Positions 7,501 to 15,871 of a stretch of DNA of 29,852 nt are shown here, in pieces; the stretch's first letter is position 1; each line of letters begins with the position of its first letter. The position numbers were made by a program, and so were the translations under genes. Below the pieces are notes generated by a model. The model was not told the origin of the DNA. It made no database searches and was given only the letters and a program-made list of their open reading frames with translations. Origin of the DNA: DSUN01 sp035527715 (lineage in GTDB: Bacteria > Planctomycetota > PUPC01 > DSUN01); assembly GCA_035527715.1 (NCBI GenBank), contig DATKZY010000142.1, positions 1-29,852 of the forward strand, in the 5' to 3' direction.

Positions 7501-8034
7501 CTACGCCTGCGACGCGCCGGCGCCGCCCTCCGTTGCACGTTGTGTCTCGCCCTCGGACTCGGCGGCCCCCGCCCCAGGCTCTTTGGGCTCGCCACGCGGC
7601 TTCTGCGCGACCTTGGGTGCCACGGGCTCGGCCGGCTTCTGGCCCGTCGAGGGCGCTTCGGACACGAGCTCCAGGTAGCACAACTCCGTCCCGTCGCCAA
7701 CTCTGAACTTCGGGAGCCGTACCACACGAGTATATCCGCCGTTGCGGTCGCTGTAAAGGGGGGCCAGGTCCTCGAAGAGCCGCTTGACGACGCCCTTGTT
7801 GGCGAGGAGGCTCAGGGCCTGGCGGCGCGCGTGAAGCGTGCCCCTCTTGCCGAGCGTCACGGCCCGCTCCGCCAATCGGCGGGCCTGCTTAGCCTTGGGG
7901 ACGGTGGTGGTCACCCGTCGCGGGGCGCCCTCCTTCGGCTCCACGAGGAAGAGGCCGCACACGAGGTTCCTGAGCATGGCCTTGCGGTGCGCGTCGGTGC
8001 GACTGAGTTGTTTTCCGCCTTTTCGGTGTCTCAT
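7501..8034 (-). CDS. rplQ: 50S ribosomal protein L17 with long C-terminal tail
   Basis: A 177-residue protein. Residues 1 to about 120 are a standard L17: RHRKGGKQLSRTDAHRKAMLRNL, then VPKAKQARRLAERAVTLGKRG, NGGYTRVVRLPKFRVGDG and the final strand CYLELV. L17 sits at the polypeptide exit side of the 50S subunit. The remaining 50 or so residues form a low-complexity tail rich in Ala, Glu, Gly, Pro and Lys with no recognisable fold; such tails vary freely between lineages. The gene follows rpoA by 2 nt and closes the alpha cluster. Confidence 0.97.
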   Translation of the reverse strand: MRHRKGGKQLSRTDAHRKAMLRNLVCGLFLVEPKEGAPRRVTTTVPKAKQARRLAERAVTLGKRGTLHARRQALSLLANKGVVKRLFEDLAPLYSDRNGGYTRVVRLPKFRVGDGTELCYLELVSEAPSTGQKPAEPVAPKVAQKPRGEPKEPGAGAAESEGETQRATEGGAGASQA

Positions 8035-8036
8035 GG

Positions 8037-9071
8037 TCAGCTTTCGTCCTGTGTCTTCTCGCCCTCGCCAGCGGGGAGAGCATCGAGGCTCATGCCGAGC
8101 GACAGGCCCAGGTTGGCGAGCTTCCCCTTGATGTCCTGCAACGAGGTCTTGCCGAGGTTGCGGACCGCGAGGAGCTGCGCTTCGCTCTTCACGATCAGGT
8201 CGCGAACGGTCTGAATGTCCTCGGACTCCAGGCAGTTCTGCGCCCGCACCGAGAGGTCGAGTTCCTCCACGGTCATGGCCAGCTTGCGGCCGAGCTCGTC
8301 GGAGATCTGACGGGTCTCGCGGCGCCGCGCCGACTTGTCTTCCTTCTCCGCGGGCAGCTCGCGCCCGATCTCGAAGTAGAGAATGAAGGGGTCGAGGTGC
8401 TTGCGGAGGATCCGGGCCGCCTCGACCAGCGCGGTCTCAGGGCTCACCGTGCCGTCCGTCCACACCTCTACGGTCAGCCGGTCGTAGTTCGTCTTCTGGC
8501 CCACGCGGGTGTTGTCGGCCCTGTAGCTCACACGTCGAACGGGGGAGAACAGCGTGTCGACGGGGATCACGCCGATCTCCTGCTCGGCCTTGGTGTTCTC
8601 CTCGGCGGTCGCGTAGCCGCGCCCGCGCCGTGCGGCCATCTCCAGGACGAAGCTCACGTCCTCATTCAGGGTGGCAATGTGGAGCTCGGGGTTCACGATC
8701 TCGACGTCCGGGTCGGCCTGGATGTCGCCCGCGGTCACCTCGCCGCGGGTCCGGCGGTCGATCTTGAGGACCTTCGGCCCCTCGGAGTGCAGGCGCAGGC
8801 GCACCTGCTTCATGTTGAGGATGATGTCGGTCACGTCCTCGACGACACCCGAAATGGTGGAGTACTGGTGCTGCACGCCCTCGATGCGCACGGTGGTGAT
8901 GCCGCCGCCCTCGATGGACGACAGGAGAACGCGGCGCAGGCTGTTCCCGACGGTCGTGCCGAAGCCTCGCTCGAAGGGTTCAGCGACGAACTTGCCGTAG
9001 GACCCTGTCAGCGTCTCGCGGTCGCAGACCACGCGGGTCGGAAGCTCAAAACCTCGCCAGCGGATTCGCAT
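8037..9071 (-). CDS. rpoA: DNA-directed RNA polymerase alpha subunit
   Basis: A 344-residue protein. The N-terminal dimerisation domain has FVAEPFERGFGTTVGNSLRR and LLSSIEGGGITTVRIEGVQHQYSTI; a second conserved block is TEVWTDG-like VEVWTDGTVSP. The C-terminal domain, about 265-330, contains LDLSVRAQNCLESEDIQTV and LLAVRNLGKTSLQDIKGKL, the fold that contacts UP elements and activators. The two are joined by a charged linker. An excellent Shine-Dalgarno (GGAGGAG) lies 6 nt before the ATG. The position between rpsD and rplQ is the usual one for the alpha operon. Confidence 0.98.
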   Translation of the reverse strand: MRIRWRGFELPTRVVCDRETLTGSYGKFVAEPFERGFGTTVGNSLRRVLLSSIEGGGITTVRIEGVQHQYSTISGVVEDVTDIILNMKQVRLRLHSEGPKVLKIDRRTRGEVTAGDIQADPDVEIVNPELHIATLNEDVSFVLEMAARRGRGYATAEENTKAEQEIGVIPVDTLFSPVRRVSYRADNTRVGQKTNYDRLTVEVWTDGTVSPETALVEAARILRKHLDPFILYFEIGRELPAEKEDKSARRRETRQISDELGRKLAMTVEELDLSVRAQNCLESEDIQTVRDLIVKSEAQLLAVRNLGKTSLQDIKGKLANLGLSLGMSLDALPAGEGEKTQDES

Positions 9072-9152
9072 TCGTTTCTCCTCCCGGTGGGAGCGCGCCG
9101 TGGGCGGCGTCTTCGCCGGGTTGCGGGGCCGGGGCCTCGCGGCCCTCTTGGG

Positions 9153-9779
9153 TTACTTCGAGCACAGCTCCACGATGAGCTGTTCCCGGACCGGGGCGGA
9201 TACCTCGTCGCGGCTCGGCAGCTGCATGACACGGCCCTGCAAGGGCTCCTCGGTCACCTCGAGCCACGCGGGCACCGGCCGCCCCTTCACGAGTTCGCGC
9301 ACCTTGGCGAGGAGCTTGGCGGTGCCCTCGCCGCGCCGCGGCGCGATCACGTCCCCGGGGCGCACGGGGTGCGAAGGGGCCGTGATCCGACGACTGTTCA
9401 CCTCGATGTGGCCGTGCGTGATGAACTGCCGGGCCTGCTGGCGCGACGCCCCCATGCCGAGGTGGTGCACCACGTTGTCGAGGCGGCGCTCCAGCGAGAT
9501 CAGCAGGTTCGCGCCGGTGTTGCCCTTCTCGCGGTCGGCCCGCTCGAAGTAGTGGCGGAACTGGCGCTCGAGGATACCGTAGAAGCGCTTTAGCTTCTGC
9601 TTCTCCCGGAGCTGGATCCCATACGCGGAGAACTTCCCGCGGCGCCAGGCGTGCATCCCGGGCGGGTAGTCCCGCCGGTTGAAGGCGCACTTGGCCGTCT
9701 CACACCGGGGGCCTTTGAGCATCAGCTTCATGCCCTCGCGGCGGCACAGCCTGCACTTTGGACCGGTTTCTCTACCCAA
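9153..9779 (-). CDS. rpsD: 30S ribosomal protein S4, zinc-binding form, TTG start
   Basis: A 208-residue S4. The N-terminus carries four cysteines (C9, C12, C26, C31) that bind zinc in the C+ form. The S4 RNA-binding domain is at about 98-160 (ISLERRLDNVVHHLGMGASRQQARQFITHGHI). S4 nucleates 30S assembly and can repress alpha operons. The start is taken as TTG at 9779: the protein then begins GRETGPKCRLCRREG, matching the family end to end, and AGGAG lies 9 nt upstream. An earlier TTG at 9788 abuts the Shine-Dalgarno and is unlikely. Confidence 0.96.
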   Translation of the reverse strand: MGRETGPKCRLCRREGMKLMLKGPRCETAKCAFNRRDYPPGMHAWRRGKFSAYGIQLREKQKLKRFYGILERQFRHYFERADREKGNTGANLLISLERRLDNVVHHLGMGASRQQARQFITHGHIEVNSRRITAPSHPVRPGDVIAPRRGEGTAKLLAKVRELVKGRPVPAWLEVTEEPLQGRVMQLPSRDEVSAPVREQLIVELCSK

Positions 9780-9808
9780 CGGCAGCAACTCCTCTCGCTC
9801 TCACCGGC

Positions 9809-10216
9809 TCACACGCGCCGCTTCTTCCGCGGGCGGCAGCCATTGTGGGGCAACGGGGTGACATCCTCAATGGACTTGATCTCCAGGCCGGCGGCCTGCA
9901 GGGCGCGGATGGCCGATTCGCGCCCGGAGCCAGGCCCCTTGACCTTGACTTCGACTTGGCGGACGCCGAGCTTCTGGGCCTGCTGCGCTGCGTTCTCGGC
10001 GGCGCGCTGGGCGGCGAAGGGCGTGCTCTTGCGCGAGCCCTTGAAGCCGATCGTGCCGGCCGAAGCCCAGCACAGGGCGTCCCCATTGAGATCCGTGATC
10101 GTGACCACGGTGTTGTTGAACGAGGCCCTGATGTGCGCGACGCCCAGTGCCACGGTCCGACGCACTCGGCGTCGCGTGGACTTGGCGCCCTTCGGGTGCG
10201 ATGCCGACTTGCCCAT
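9809..10216 (-). CDS. rpsK: 30S ribosomal protein S11
   Basis: A 135-residue protein with the classic S11 blocks GVAHIRASFNNTVVTITDLNG, WASAGTIGFKGSRKSTPFAAQ, VKVKGPGSGRESAIRAL and the C-terminal DVTPLPHNGCRPRKKRRV. S11 forms the 30S platform and contacts mRNA near the Shine-Dalgarno helix. ATG start; 23 nt after rpsM and 29 nt before the rpsD start chosen here. Standard alpha-operon order. Confidence 0.98.
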   Translation of the reverse strand: MGKSASHPKGAKSTRRRVRRTVALGVAHIRASFNNTVVTITDLNGDALCWASAGTIGFKGSRKSTPFAAQRAAENAAQQAQKLGVRQVEVKVKGPGSGRESAIRALQAAGLEIKSIEDVTPLPHNGCRPRKKRRV

Positions 10217-10239
10217 GCGTGCTCCTGTGTGCTAGCGGA

Positions 10240-10626
10240 TCAGCCGCGTTGTTCCTTGACGCTCTTCTTCCCTGCGACGGTCTTGCGCGGCCCCTTCCGC
10301 GTCCGCGCGTTCGTGCGCGTCCGCTGGCCGCGCGTTGGCAGGCCCAGGCGGTGGCGCACGCCGCGGTAGCAACTGATGTCGCGCAGCCGGGAAATGTTCT
10401 GGGCCACCATCCGCCGCAGCTCGCCCTCGACCATGTAATTCTTGTCCACAATCGAGGCGATGCGCGACAACTCGTCCTCCGAGAGGTCCTTGGCGCGCAC
10501 GCTCTCGTCAATCCCGGCCTGCTGGAGAATCCGCTTGGCCGAGGTGGGCCCGATCCCGAGGATGTAGGTCAGCGCGATCACGCTGCGCTTGTTTCCCGGG
10601 ATATCCACGCCTGCGACTCGTGGCAT
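10240..10626 (-). CDS. rpsM: 30S ribosomal protein S13
   Basis: A 128-residue protein that begins PRVAGVDIPGNKR and contains the helix-hairpin-helix region LTYILGIGPTSAKRIL, then the C-terminal RNA-binding tail CYRGVRHRLGLPTRGQRTRTNARTRKG. S13 sits in the 30S head and bridges to the 50S subunit and P-site tRNA. ATG start, 42 nt after rpmJ. The tail beyond RKGPRK is slightly extended and basic. Confidence 0.98.
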   Translation of the reverse strand: MPRVAGVDIPGNKRSVIALTYILGIGPTSAKRILQQAGIDESVRAKDLSEDELSRIASIVDKNYMVEGELRRMVAQNISRLRDISCYRGVRHRLGLPTRGQRTRTNARTRKGPRKTVAGKKSVKEQRG

Positions 10627-10668
10627 GCCAGCTCTTCCTTTCGCGATGCGGCTCCGCCGCGGGAGGGG

Positions 10669-10782
10669 TCATCCCTGCCGTTGCTTGTGGCGCGGGTTCG
10701 TGCAGATCACGCGAACCACCCCCTTGCGGCGCACCAGCTTGCAGTTCTCACAGATCCGTCGGACGCTCGAACGCACCTTCAT
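10669..10782 (-). CDS. rpmJ: 50S ribosomal protein L36, zinc-binding form
   Basis: A 37-residue protein, one of the smallest ribosomal proteins. It reads MKVRSSVRRICENCKLVRRK, then GVVRVICTNPRHKQRQG. The zinc ribbon ligands are C11, C14, C27 and H32, so this is the C+ form. L36 stabilises 23S rRNA helices near the L7/L12 stalk base. The position between infA and rpsM is the canonical one, and the stop is 42 nt from the rpsM start. Confidence 0.97.
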   Translation of the reverse strand: MKVRSSVRRICENCKLVRRKGVVRVICTNPRHKQRQG

Positions 10783-10815
10783 GGCTCATCCACCCTTCAG
10801 CGCCACCGCGGGCGA

Positions 10816-11031
10816 CTAGTCCCGGTAGACGATGCGCCCCTTGCTGAGATCATAGGGCGACAGCTCCACGGTCACGCGGTCGCCGGGCAGGATCCGGATG
10901 AAGTGCATCCGCATCTTCCCGGAGACGTGGGCCACCACAATGTGCCCGTTCTCGAGCTGCACCCGGAACACGGCGTTCGGGAGCGCCTCCTTCACGACCG
11001 CCTCCACGCGAATCCCTTGCTCCTTGGGCAT
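10816..11031 (-). CDS. infA: Translation initiation factor IF-1
   Basis: A 71-residue S1/OB-fold protein: PKEQGIRVEAVVKEALPNAVF, ENGHIVVAHVSGKMRMHFIRILPGDRV and the end DLSKGRIVYRD. IF1 blocks the 30S A site and helps IF2 and IF3 during initiation. The ATG at 11031 gives the exact family length; a longer in-frame reading upstream would run into map. It lies 8 nt after the map stop. Confidence 0.98.
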   Translation of the reverse strand: MPKEQGIRVEAVVKEALPNAVFRVQLENGHIVVAHVSGKMRMHFIRILPGDRVTVELSPYDLSKGRIVYRD

Positions 11032-11039
11032 ATGCAGCT

Positions 11040-11822
11040 CTATTCCTGTTGACCGGGCACGAGCGTCAGCACCTCGACGCCGTCCCGGGTGACGCACACC
11101 GTGTGCTCGAAGTGGGCCGACAGCGACCCGTCGCAGCTCACCACCGTCCAGCGGTTCGACAGGGTCTTCACCTGCCAGCCGCCGGCGTTGATCATCGGCT
11201 CGATCGCTATCACCATGCCCGGGCGCAAAACCACGTCGCGCAGCTTCGGGCTATAGAAGTTCGGAACCTGTGGTTCTTCCCACAGGCTCGAGCCGATTCC
11301 GTGCCCCACGAGGTCGCGCACCACGGAGAAGCCGTTTGCCTCCACGTGGCGCTGGATCGCCCGGCTGATGTCGGCCAGGCGTCGTCCGGGGCCCACGGCG
11401 CGGATCCCCAGCCTCAGGGCCTTCCGACACGCGTCCATCAGCCGCTGCGCCAGAACCGACACTCGGCCGATCGGCAGGGTCGCGGCACCGTCGCCGTAGT
11501 ACCCCGCGTAGCGCGCACCAATGTCCACGCTCAGCAGATCCCCTTCGAGCAGCACCCGCTCGCCGGGGATGCCGTGGACGACCTCTTCGTTCACCGACGT
11601 GCACGCGCTGGCCGGAAAGGGCGGGCGCTTGCCGGACGCGCCGTGGCCCTTGAAGGCCGGCTCAGCATTGCAGTCTATTATCCGTTTTTCGGCCTCTTTG
11701 TCAAGGTACGCCGTGGTCACTCCCGGCTTCGCCAGGGTGCGGACCCGTGCGAGGGCCTCGGCAACCACGCGGCAGGCGATCCGGATTCGCTCGAGTTCGC
11801 GCTCGGATTTCAGCGTGATCAA
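11040..11822 (-). CDS. map: Methionine aminopeptidase type I, TTG start
   Basis: A 260-residue M24 metallopeptidase that removes the initiator methionine from nascent proteins. It begins ITLKSERELERIRIACRVVAEAL. The five metal ligands are visible in order: the two Asp of VDIGARYAGYYGDGA, His in VGHGIGSSLWEEP, Glu in IAIEPMINAGG and Glu in FEHTVCVT; the substrate-binding His is in NEEVVHGIP. The start is TTG at 11822, giving a 3-nt TTG/TGA overlap with the adk stop. No ATG or GTG fits the family N-terminus, and the longer frame overlaps adk deeply. The Shine-Dalgarno is weak (AGGGG), suggesting translational coupling to adk. Confidence 0.95.
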   Translation of the reverse strand: MITLKSERELERIRIACRVVAEALARVRTLAKPGVTTAYLDKEAEKRIIDCNAEPAFKGHGASGKRPPFPASACTSVNEEVVHGIPGERVLLEGDLLSVDIGARYAGYYGDGAATLPIGRVSVLAQRLMDACRKALRLGIRAVGPGRRLADISRAIQRHVEANGFSVVRDLVGHGIGSSLWEEPQVPNFYSPKLRDVVLRPGMVIAIEPMINAGGWQVKTLSNRWTVVSCDGSLSAHFEHTVCVTRDGVEVLTLVPGQQE

Positions 11823-12502
11823 GCCGGCCCCTGTCCGTTCGCATTGCCCCCCACCGCGGAGGCGATGGCCGCGTTCACGGCGGCCCGCACCTCGTCTATC
11901 GTGCGCTCGGCAGCCACCCGCACCAGGAGGCCCTGCGCGCGATAGTAGTCCAGCAGGCTGGCCGTCTGCTCGTTGTAGACCCGAAGGCGGTTGGCAATCG
12001 TGTCGGGACGGTCGTCGTCGCGCTGGTAGAGCTCGCCGCCACAGCGGTCGCACAGCGGGCCGCGCTTCGATGGCAGGCTGTCCACGTGGAACGTGGCGCC
12101 GCACTGCCGACACACGCGCCGCCCCGCAAGCCGCTGGACGACGGCCTCGGCCGACACGTCGAAGTACAGCACGGCGCTGAGGGCCTCGCCCCGCTCCTCG
12201 AGGAGGCGGTCGAGGGCCTCGGCCTGGCCGATCGTGCGAGGGAACCCGTCGAAGACCACGCCCCGCCCGCTGCCCGGCTGCTCCAGCAGTTCGCGCACGA
12301 GGGCGATGATCACGTCGTCGGGGACCAGGCGGCCGGTCGTCGTGTATGCCTTGGCCTCCCGGCCCAGGGGCGTTTCCGCGGCGATTGCCTTGCGCAGCTC
12401 GTCGCCCGTGGCGATGTAGCGCAGGCCGCGTTGCTCGGCCTGCTGCGTCGCTTGGGTGCCTTTCCCGGCACCCGGCGGTCCGAGGAATACGAGCCTCACC
12501 AT
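11819..12502 (-). CDS. adk: Adenylate kinase with zinc-type LID
   Basis: A 227-residue enzyme catalysing AMP + ATP to 2 ADP in the cytoplasm. The P-loop GPPGAGKGTQ is at about 8-17, the AMP-binding part includes VFDGFPRT, and the LID (about 125-165) has the CRQCGATFH ... CDRCGGELYQR pair, four cysteines that bind structural zinc, followed by DDRPDTIANRL. The ATG start overlaps the secY stop by 7 nt with AGGAG inside the secY end. The secY-adk-map-infA order is like that of Firmicutes and other lineages and unlike E. coli. Confidence 0.98.
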   Translation of the reverse strand: MVRLVFLGPPGAGKGTQATQQAEQRGLRYIATGDELRKAIAAETPLGREAKAYTTTGRLVPDDVIIALVRELLEQPGSGRGVVFDGFPRTIGQAEALDRLLEERGEALSAVLYFDVSAEAVVQRLAGRRVCRQCGATFHVDSLPSKRGPLCDRCGGELYQRDDDRPDTIANRLRVYNEQTASLLDYYRAQGLLVRVAAERTIDEVRAAVNAAIASAVGGNANGQGPA

Positions 12503-13887
12503 GAGCTCCTGCTGTGGAGGCGCCCGCGTTTCATGAACCCTTCGTAGTGGCGCATGAGGAGGTGCGCCTCGATCTTCTGCACGATCTCCAGAGCCACGCC
12601 CACGACGATGAGCAGGCTGGTGCCGCCGTAGAGATACGCCACGTTGACGTCAACATCCAGGCTGCTGTGGATGAGCTGTGGGAAGACGGCGATGAAGGCC
12701 AGGAATGCGGAGCCTGCCAGGGTGATGCGCGTCATCAGGCGCTCGAGGTACTGCGCGGTCATCTTGCCGGGGCGGATTCCCGGCACGAAGTGGCCGTAGT
12801 TCTTCATCTCGTCCGCCATCTTGAGCGGATTGAAGACCACCGCGGTCCAAAAGTAGCAGAAGAACACGATCAGGAGAACGTAAACGAATGTGTACGTGAA
12901 CGAGCCCACCTGGAAGGCAGAGGTCACGGTGGACAGGAACCCGACCGACGGCCAGCGCGCGCTCAGCGAGCCGAAGATGATGTTCGGGAAGGTCAGGAGC
13001 GACTGCGCGAAGATGATGGGGATCACGCCTGCCTGGCCGACGCGCAGGGGCATGTAGTGGCGCTGCCCGCCGTAGACGCGGTGGCCCCGCGTGTGCTTGG
13101 CCTGCTGCACGGTGACGCGGCGCTGGCCCTGAGTGATCACCACCACGCCCACGACCACGCCGAAGTACATGGCGAAGAAGAACACCAGCATGATCACGTT
13201 CATGCTGTCGGCCCCGGGGGTGAACGGCCGGCTCCAGTCCACCCTGTTCCACAACTGCCGCGCGGCCATCGGCATGCGGTCGATGATGCCGGCCATGATG
13301 AGCACGGAAATCCCGTTCCCGATCCCGTGCTCGGTCAGGGTCTCGCCGAGCCACATGAGGAAGACGCTGCCCGCGGTGAGCGAGACCATGGTAGCCAGCT
13401 CAAACCACGGCCCGGCCTGCATCTCCGGCGTAACGAGGGGAATGTCGAAGGGGCGCCCCTCGATCCACGAGGACATGAAGAACGACTGGACCATGCACAG
13501 CACGACGGTGGCGTAGCGGGTGTACTGGTTGATCTTCTTCCTGCCTGCCTCGCCCTCGCGCTGGAGCTCCTCGAGGGGCTTGATGACCGTGCCGAGGAGC
13601 TGGAAGATGATCGAGGCGCTGATGTAGGGCATGATGCCGAGGGCGAAGACGGTGCAGCGTCCCAGCGCCCCGCCTGTGAACAGGTCAATGAGGCTGAGCG
13701 CGCGCCCGGCCACGCTGCCCTTCCCCCCCTCGCGGAACTTGTCAACCACCTGGCTGACGGCCGCCGTGTTCACTCCCGGCAATGGCACGTAGGTGCCGAC
13801 GCGGAAGATGACGACCATGGCGAGGGTGATGAGCACCTTCTTGCGGAGGTCGGGCACGCGGAAGATGTTGGCGAAAGTGCGTAGCAT
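12496..13887 (-). CDS. secY: Preprotein translocase subunit SecY
   Basis: A 463-residue integral membrane protein with about ten transmembrane helices, forming the pore of the Sec translocon in the inner membrane. Recognisable parts are LRKKVLITLAMVVIFRVGTYVPLPGV (first helix), ALGIMPYISASIIFQLL, the EREGEAGRKKINQYTRY-like cytosolic segment REGEAGRKKINQYTRY, LTEHGIGNGISVLIMAGI, the cytosolic loop with GQRRVTVQQAKHTRG that docks SecA or the ribosome, and GIRPGKMTAQYLERLMTRIT. ATG start, 21 nt after rplO. Standard spc-cluster position. Confidence 0.98.
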   Translation of the reverse strand: MLRTFANIFRVPDLRKKVLITLAMVVIFRVGTYVPLPGVNTAAVSQVVDKFREGGKGSVAGRALSLIDLFTGGALGRCTVFALGIMPYISASIIFQLLGTVIKPLEELQREGEAGRKKINQYTRYATVVLCMVQSFFMSSWIEGRPFDIPLVTPEMQAGPWFELATMVSLTAGSVFLMWLGETLTEHGIGNGISVLIMAGIIDRMPMAARQLWNRVDWSRPFTPGADSMNVIMLVFFFAMYFGVVVGVVVITQGQRRVTVQQAKHTRGHRVYGGQRHYMPLRVGQAGVIPIIFAQSLLTFPNIIFGSLSARWPSVGFLSTVTSAFQVGSFTYTFVYVLLIVFFCYFWTAVVFNPLKMADEMKNYGHFVPGIRPGKMTAQYLERLMTRITLAGSAFLAFIAVFPQLIHSSLDVDVNVAYLYGGTSLLIVVGVALEIVQKIEAHLLMRHYEGFMKRGRLHSRSSW

Positions 13888-13908
13888 TGGCCCGCTCCGC
13901 GTCCTCCC

Positions 13909-14352
13909 TCAAAGCACGATGACGGTGCCGCCTGCGGCCTGGATCTTCTCCGTCGCCGCGGCGCTGAAGCGGTGGGCCTTGACCGTGAGCTTGCGCTGGA
14001 GCTCGCCGCTCGCGAGGACCTTCACCCCGTCGAGCAGCCGCGTCACGAGGCCGGCCTGGAGCAGCACCGCGGGGTCCACCTCCTGCCCGTCCTCGAACCG
14101 GTTCAGGGCGCCCACGTTGACCACGGCGTAACGGAGGGCGAAGCGCTTGTTGTTGAAGCCGCGCTTGGGGAGGCGGCGGAAGAGGGGCATCTGGCCGCCC
14201 TCGTAGATGCCCGAGCCCTCGCGGCCCGAGCGCGAGCGCTGGCCCGACGTGCCGCGGCCCGAGGTCTTGCCGTGCCCCGAGCTGCGGCCCCGGCCGCGCC
14301 GTGTCCTCTTCTTGCGGTCACTGGGAATGGCCTTGACGTCGTTGAGGTTCAT
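13909..14352 (-). CDS. rplO: 50S ribosomal protein L15
   Basis: A 147-residue protein: MNLNDVKAIPSDRKKRTRRG, the Gly-rich RGRSSGHGKTSGRGTSGQRSR region, REGSGIYEGGQMPLFRRLPKRGF and a C-terminal domain ending AAGGTVIVL. L15 is a central late-assembly protein of the 50S subunit. Its ATG overlaps the rpsE stop by 4 nt (ATGA). In the usual order L30 (rpmD) lies between rpsE and rplO; here the overlap leaves no room for it. Confidence 0.98.
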   Translation of the reverse strand: MNLNDVKAIPSDRKKRTRRGRGRSSGHGKTSGRGTSGQRSRSGREGSGIYEGGQMPLFRRLPKRGFNNKRFALRYAVVNVGALNRFEDGQEVDPAVLLQAGLVTRLLDGVKVLASGELQRKLTVKAHRFSAAATEKIQAAGGTVIVL

Positions 14353-14849
14353 TCGATCATTACCCCACGCAGGCGCTCGATGTCAGCGCGGGTCCGCAAC
14401 GCCGCCAGGCCATCCATCGTCGCCTTCACCACGTTCTTGAGGTTCCTGGAGCCAAAGACTTTCGAGAGGATGTTTCGGATACCCGCGGCCTCGACGACCG
14501 CCCGGACCCCTGCGCCGGCGATGACGCCGGTGCCGGGGGCCGCCGGGCGCAGGAGCACCCTGGTCGAGCCGAACGAGCCCGTCACCGCGTGCGGGATCGT
14601 GTCGCCGGTCAGCGACACCTTGCGCAGGTTCACCCGCGCGCCGCCCATGGCCTTGTCAACGGCCGACGGCACTTCGTTGGCCTTGCCGTAACCGAAGCCG
14701 ACGCGGCCTTTGGTGTCGCCCACGACGACCAGCGCGGCGAAGCTGAACCGCCGCCCGCCCTTGACGACGGAGGCGCTGCGGTAGACCTTCAGTACGGTCT
14801 CGACGAGTTCCCGGCTCGAACCGTGTTTCTGCTCGCTTGGCAAGGCCAT
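14349..14849 (-). CDS. rpsE: 30S ribosomal protein S5
   Basis: A 166-residue protein with the S5 double-stranded-RNA-binding domain (SASVVKGGRRFSFAALVVVGD, then GRVGFGYGKANEVPSAVDKA) and the C-terminal domain (APGTGVIAGAGVRAVVEAAGI, NVVKATMDGL). S5 lines the mRNA entry side of the 30S subunit and takes part in decoding fidelity. ATG start with AGGAGG 3 nt upstream, an unusually tight spacing; 29 nt after rplR. Confidence 0.98.
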   Translation of the reverse strand: MALPSEQKHGSSRELVETVLKVYRSASVVKGGRRFSFAALVVVGDTKGRVGFGYGKANEVPSAVDKAMGGARVNLRKVSLTGDTIPHAVTGSFGSTRVLLRPAAPGTGVIAGAGVRAVVEAAGIRNILSKVFGSRNLKNVVKATMDGLAALRTRADIERLRGVMIE

Positions 14850-14878
14850 CTACCTCCTGCTGCCCCCTGGCCGGCTGG

Positions 14879-15247
14879 TCAGAACTGGAGCCCGCCCTCG
14901 CGGGCCCCGTCGGCCAGGGCGCGGACTCGCCCGTGATACTTGTAGCCGCCGCGGTCGAATGCGATCTGGCGGATGCCTGCCTCGAGGGCCCTGCGGGCGA
15001 GCTCCTTGCCGACGAGGCTGGCGGCTGCCGCCTTCTTGCACCCCCGGCCGGCCTCGCGCACGGCGGCGCTGAGGGTGGAAGCGGCGGCAAGGGTGCGCCC
15101 GCTCGTGTCGTCCACGACCTGCGCGTAGATCTGCTTCAGGCTGCGGCGCACGCACAGGCGCGGCCGCTCGGTTGTGCCGAACACCTTGCGCCGGACACGA
15201 CGATGACGTCGCAGGCGAAGGGTCACCTTTTGCTTACTGCGCTTCAC
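14879..15247 (-). CDS. rplR: 50S ribosomal protein L18, GTG start
   Basis: A 122-residue protein: KVTLRLRRHRRVRRKVFGTTERPRLCVRRSLKQIYAQVVDDTSGRTLAAASTL, then VGKELARRALEAGIRQIAFDRGGYKYHGRVRALADGAREGGLQF. L18 binds 5S rRNA with L5 and L25. The GTG start at 15247 is supported by AGGAG 9 nt upstream and lies 6 nt after the rplF stop. Confidence 0.98.
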   Translation of the reverse strand: MKRSKQKVTLRLRRHRRVRRKVFGTTERPRLCVRRSLKQIYAQVVDDTSGRTLAAASTLSAAVREAGRGCKKAAAASLVGKELARRALEAGIRQIAFDRGGYKYHGRVRALADGAREGGLQF

Positions 15248-15253
15248 GCTGCG

Positions 15254-15844
15254 TCACTCCTGGGCGGCGAAGGCCTTTCCTGCCTTGCGCCGGACCTCTT
15301 CGCCTTCGTAGCGGATGCCCTTGCCTCGATAGGGCTCCGGGGGCTTCAGGCGCCTGACCTCCGCGGCGAACTCCCCCACCTTCTGCTTATCCACGCCGCG
15401 AATCCGCACGGTCGCACACGGCACGCTTCCGACGCCGGAGACCATCAGGTTGCCGGTCGCGGGCGGGTCTATGCTCAGGCCCTTGGGGATCGGAACGTGC
15501 AGGTCGTTGTGGTAGCCGACCTGGAGGACCAGTTCCGTGCCCTCCACTTTTGCGGAGTAGCCCACCCCGACGACCTGGATGCCCTTGACGTAGCCGCGCG
15601 TGACGCCAACGATCATGTTGACGATCAGGTTCCGTGTCAGGCCGTGCAGGGCACGGGTCTGCCGGTCATCGTCCGCGCGCTCCACGCGCACGCATGCCTT
15701 CGCAGCGTCCACGGTCACGCGGAGGCGCCGGTCAATCGCTAGCTCGATCTGCCCGAGCGGCCCGCTCACCTGAACCATGCCGCCGCCCGGCGCGACTTTG
15801 ACGCCGCTGGGCAGGGGGATGGCTTGTCTGCCGATTCGTGACAT
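15254..15844 (-). CDS. rplF: 50S ribosomal protein L6
   Basis: A 196-residue protein with the two tandem L6 domains. It begins MSRIGRQAIPLPSGVKV; the second domain ends in the signature PPEPYRGKGIRYEGEEVRRKAGKAF. L6 lies near the sarcin-ricin loop, where EF-G and EF-Tu bind. The ATG at 15844 is chosen over an in-frame TTG one codon upstream because GGAG then lies 8 nt before it and the protein matches the family start. The residues after KAGKA (FAAQE) are slightly extended. Confidence 0.97.
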   Translation of the reverse strand: MSRIGRQAIPLPSGVKVAPGGGMVQVSGPLGQIELAIDRRLRVTVDAAKACVRVERADDDRQTRALHGLTRNLIVNMIVGVTRGYVKGIQVVGVGYSAKVEGTELVLQVGYHNDLHVPIPKGLSIDPPATGNLMVSGVGSVPCATVRIRGVDKQKVGEFAAEVRRLKPPEPYRGKGIRYEGEEVRRKAGKAFAAQE

Positions 15845-15871
15845 CAAGACAACTCCGTGGCGTCGCGGCGC

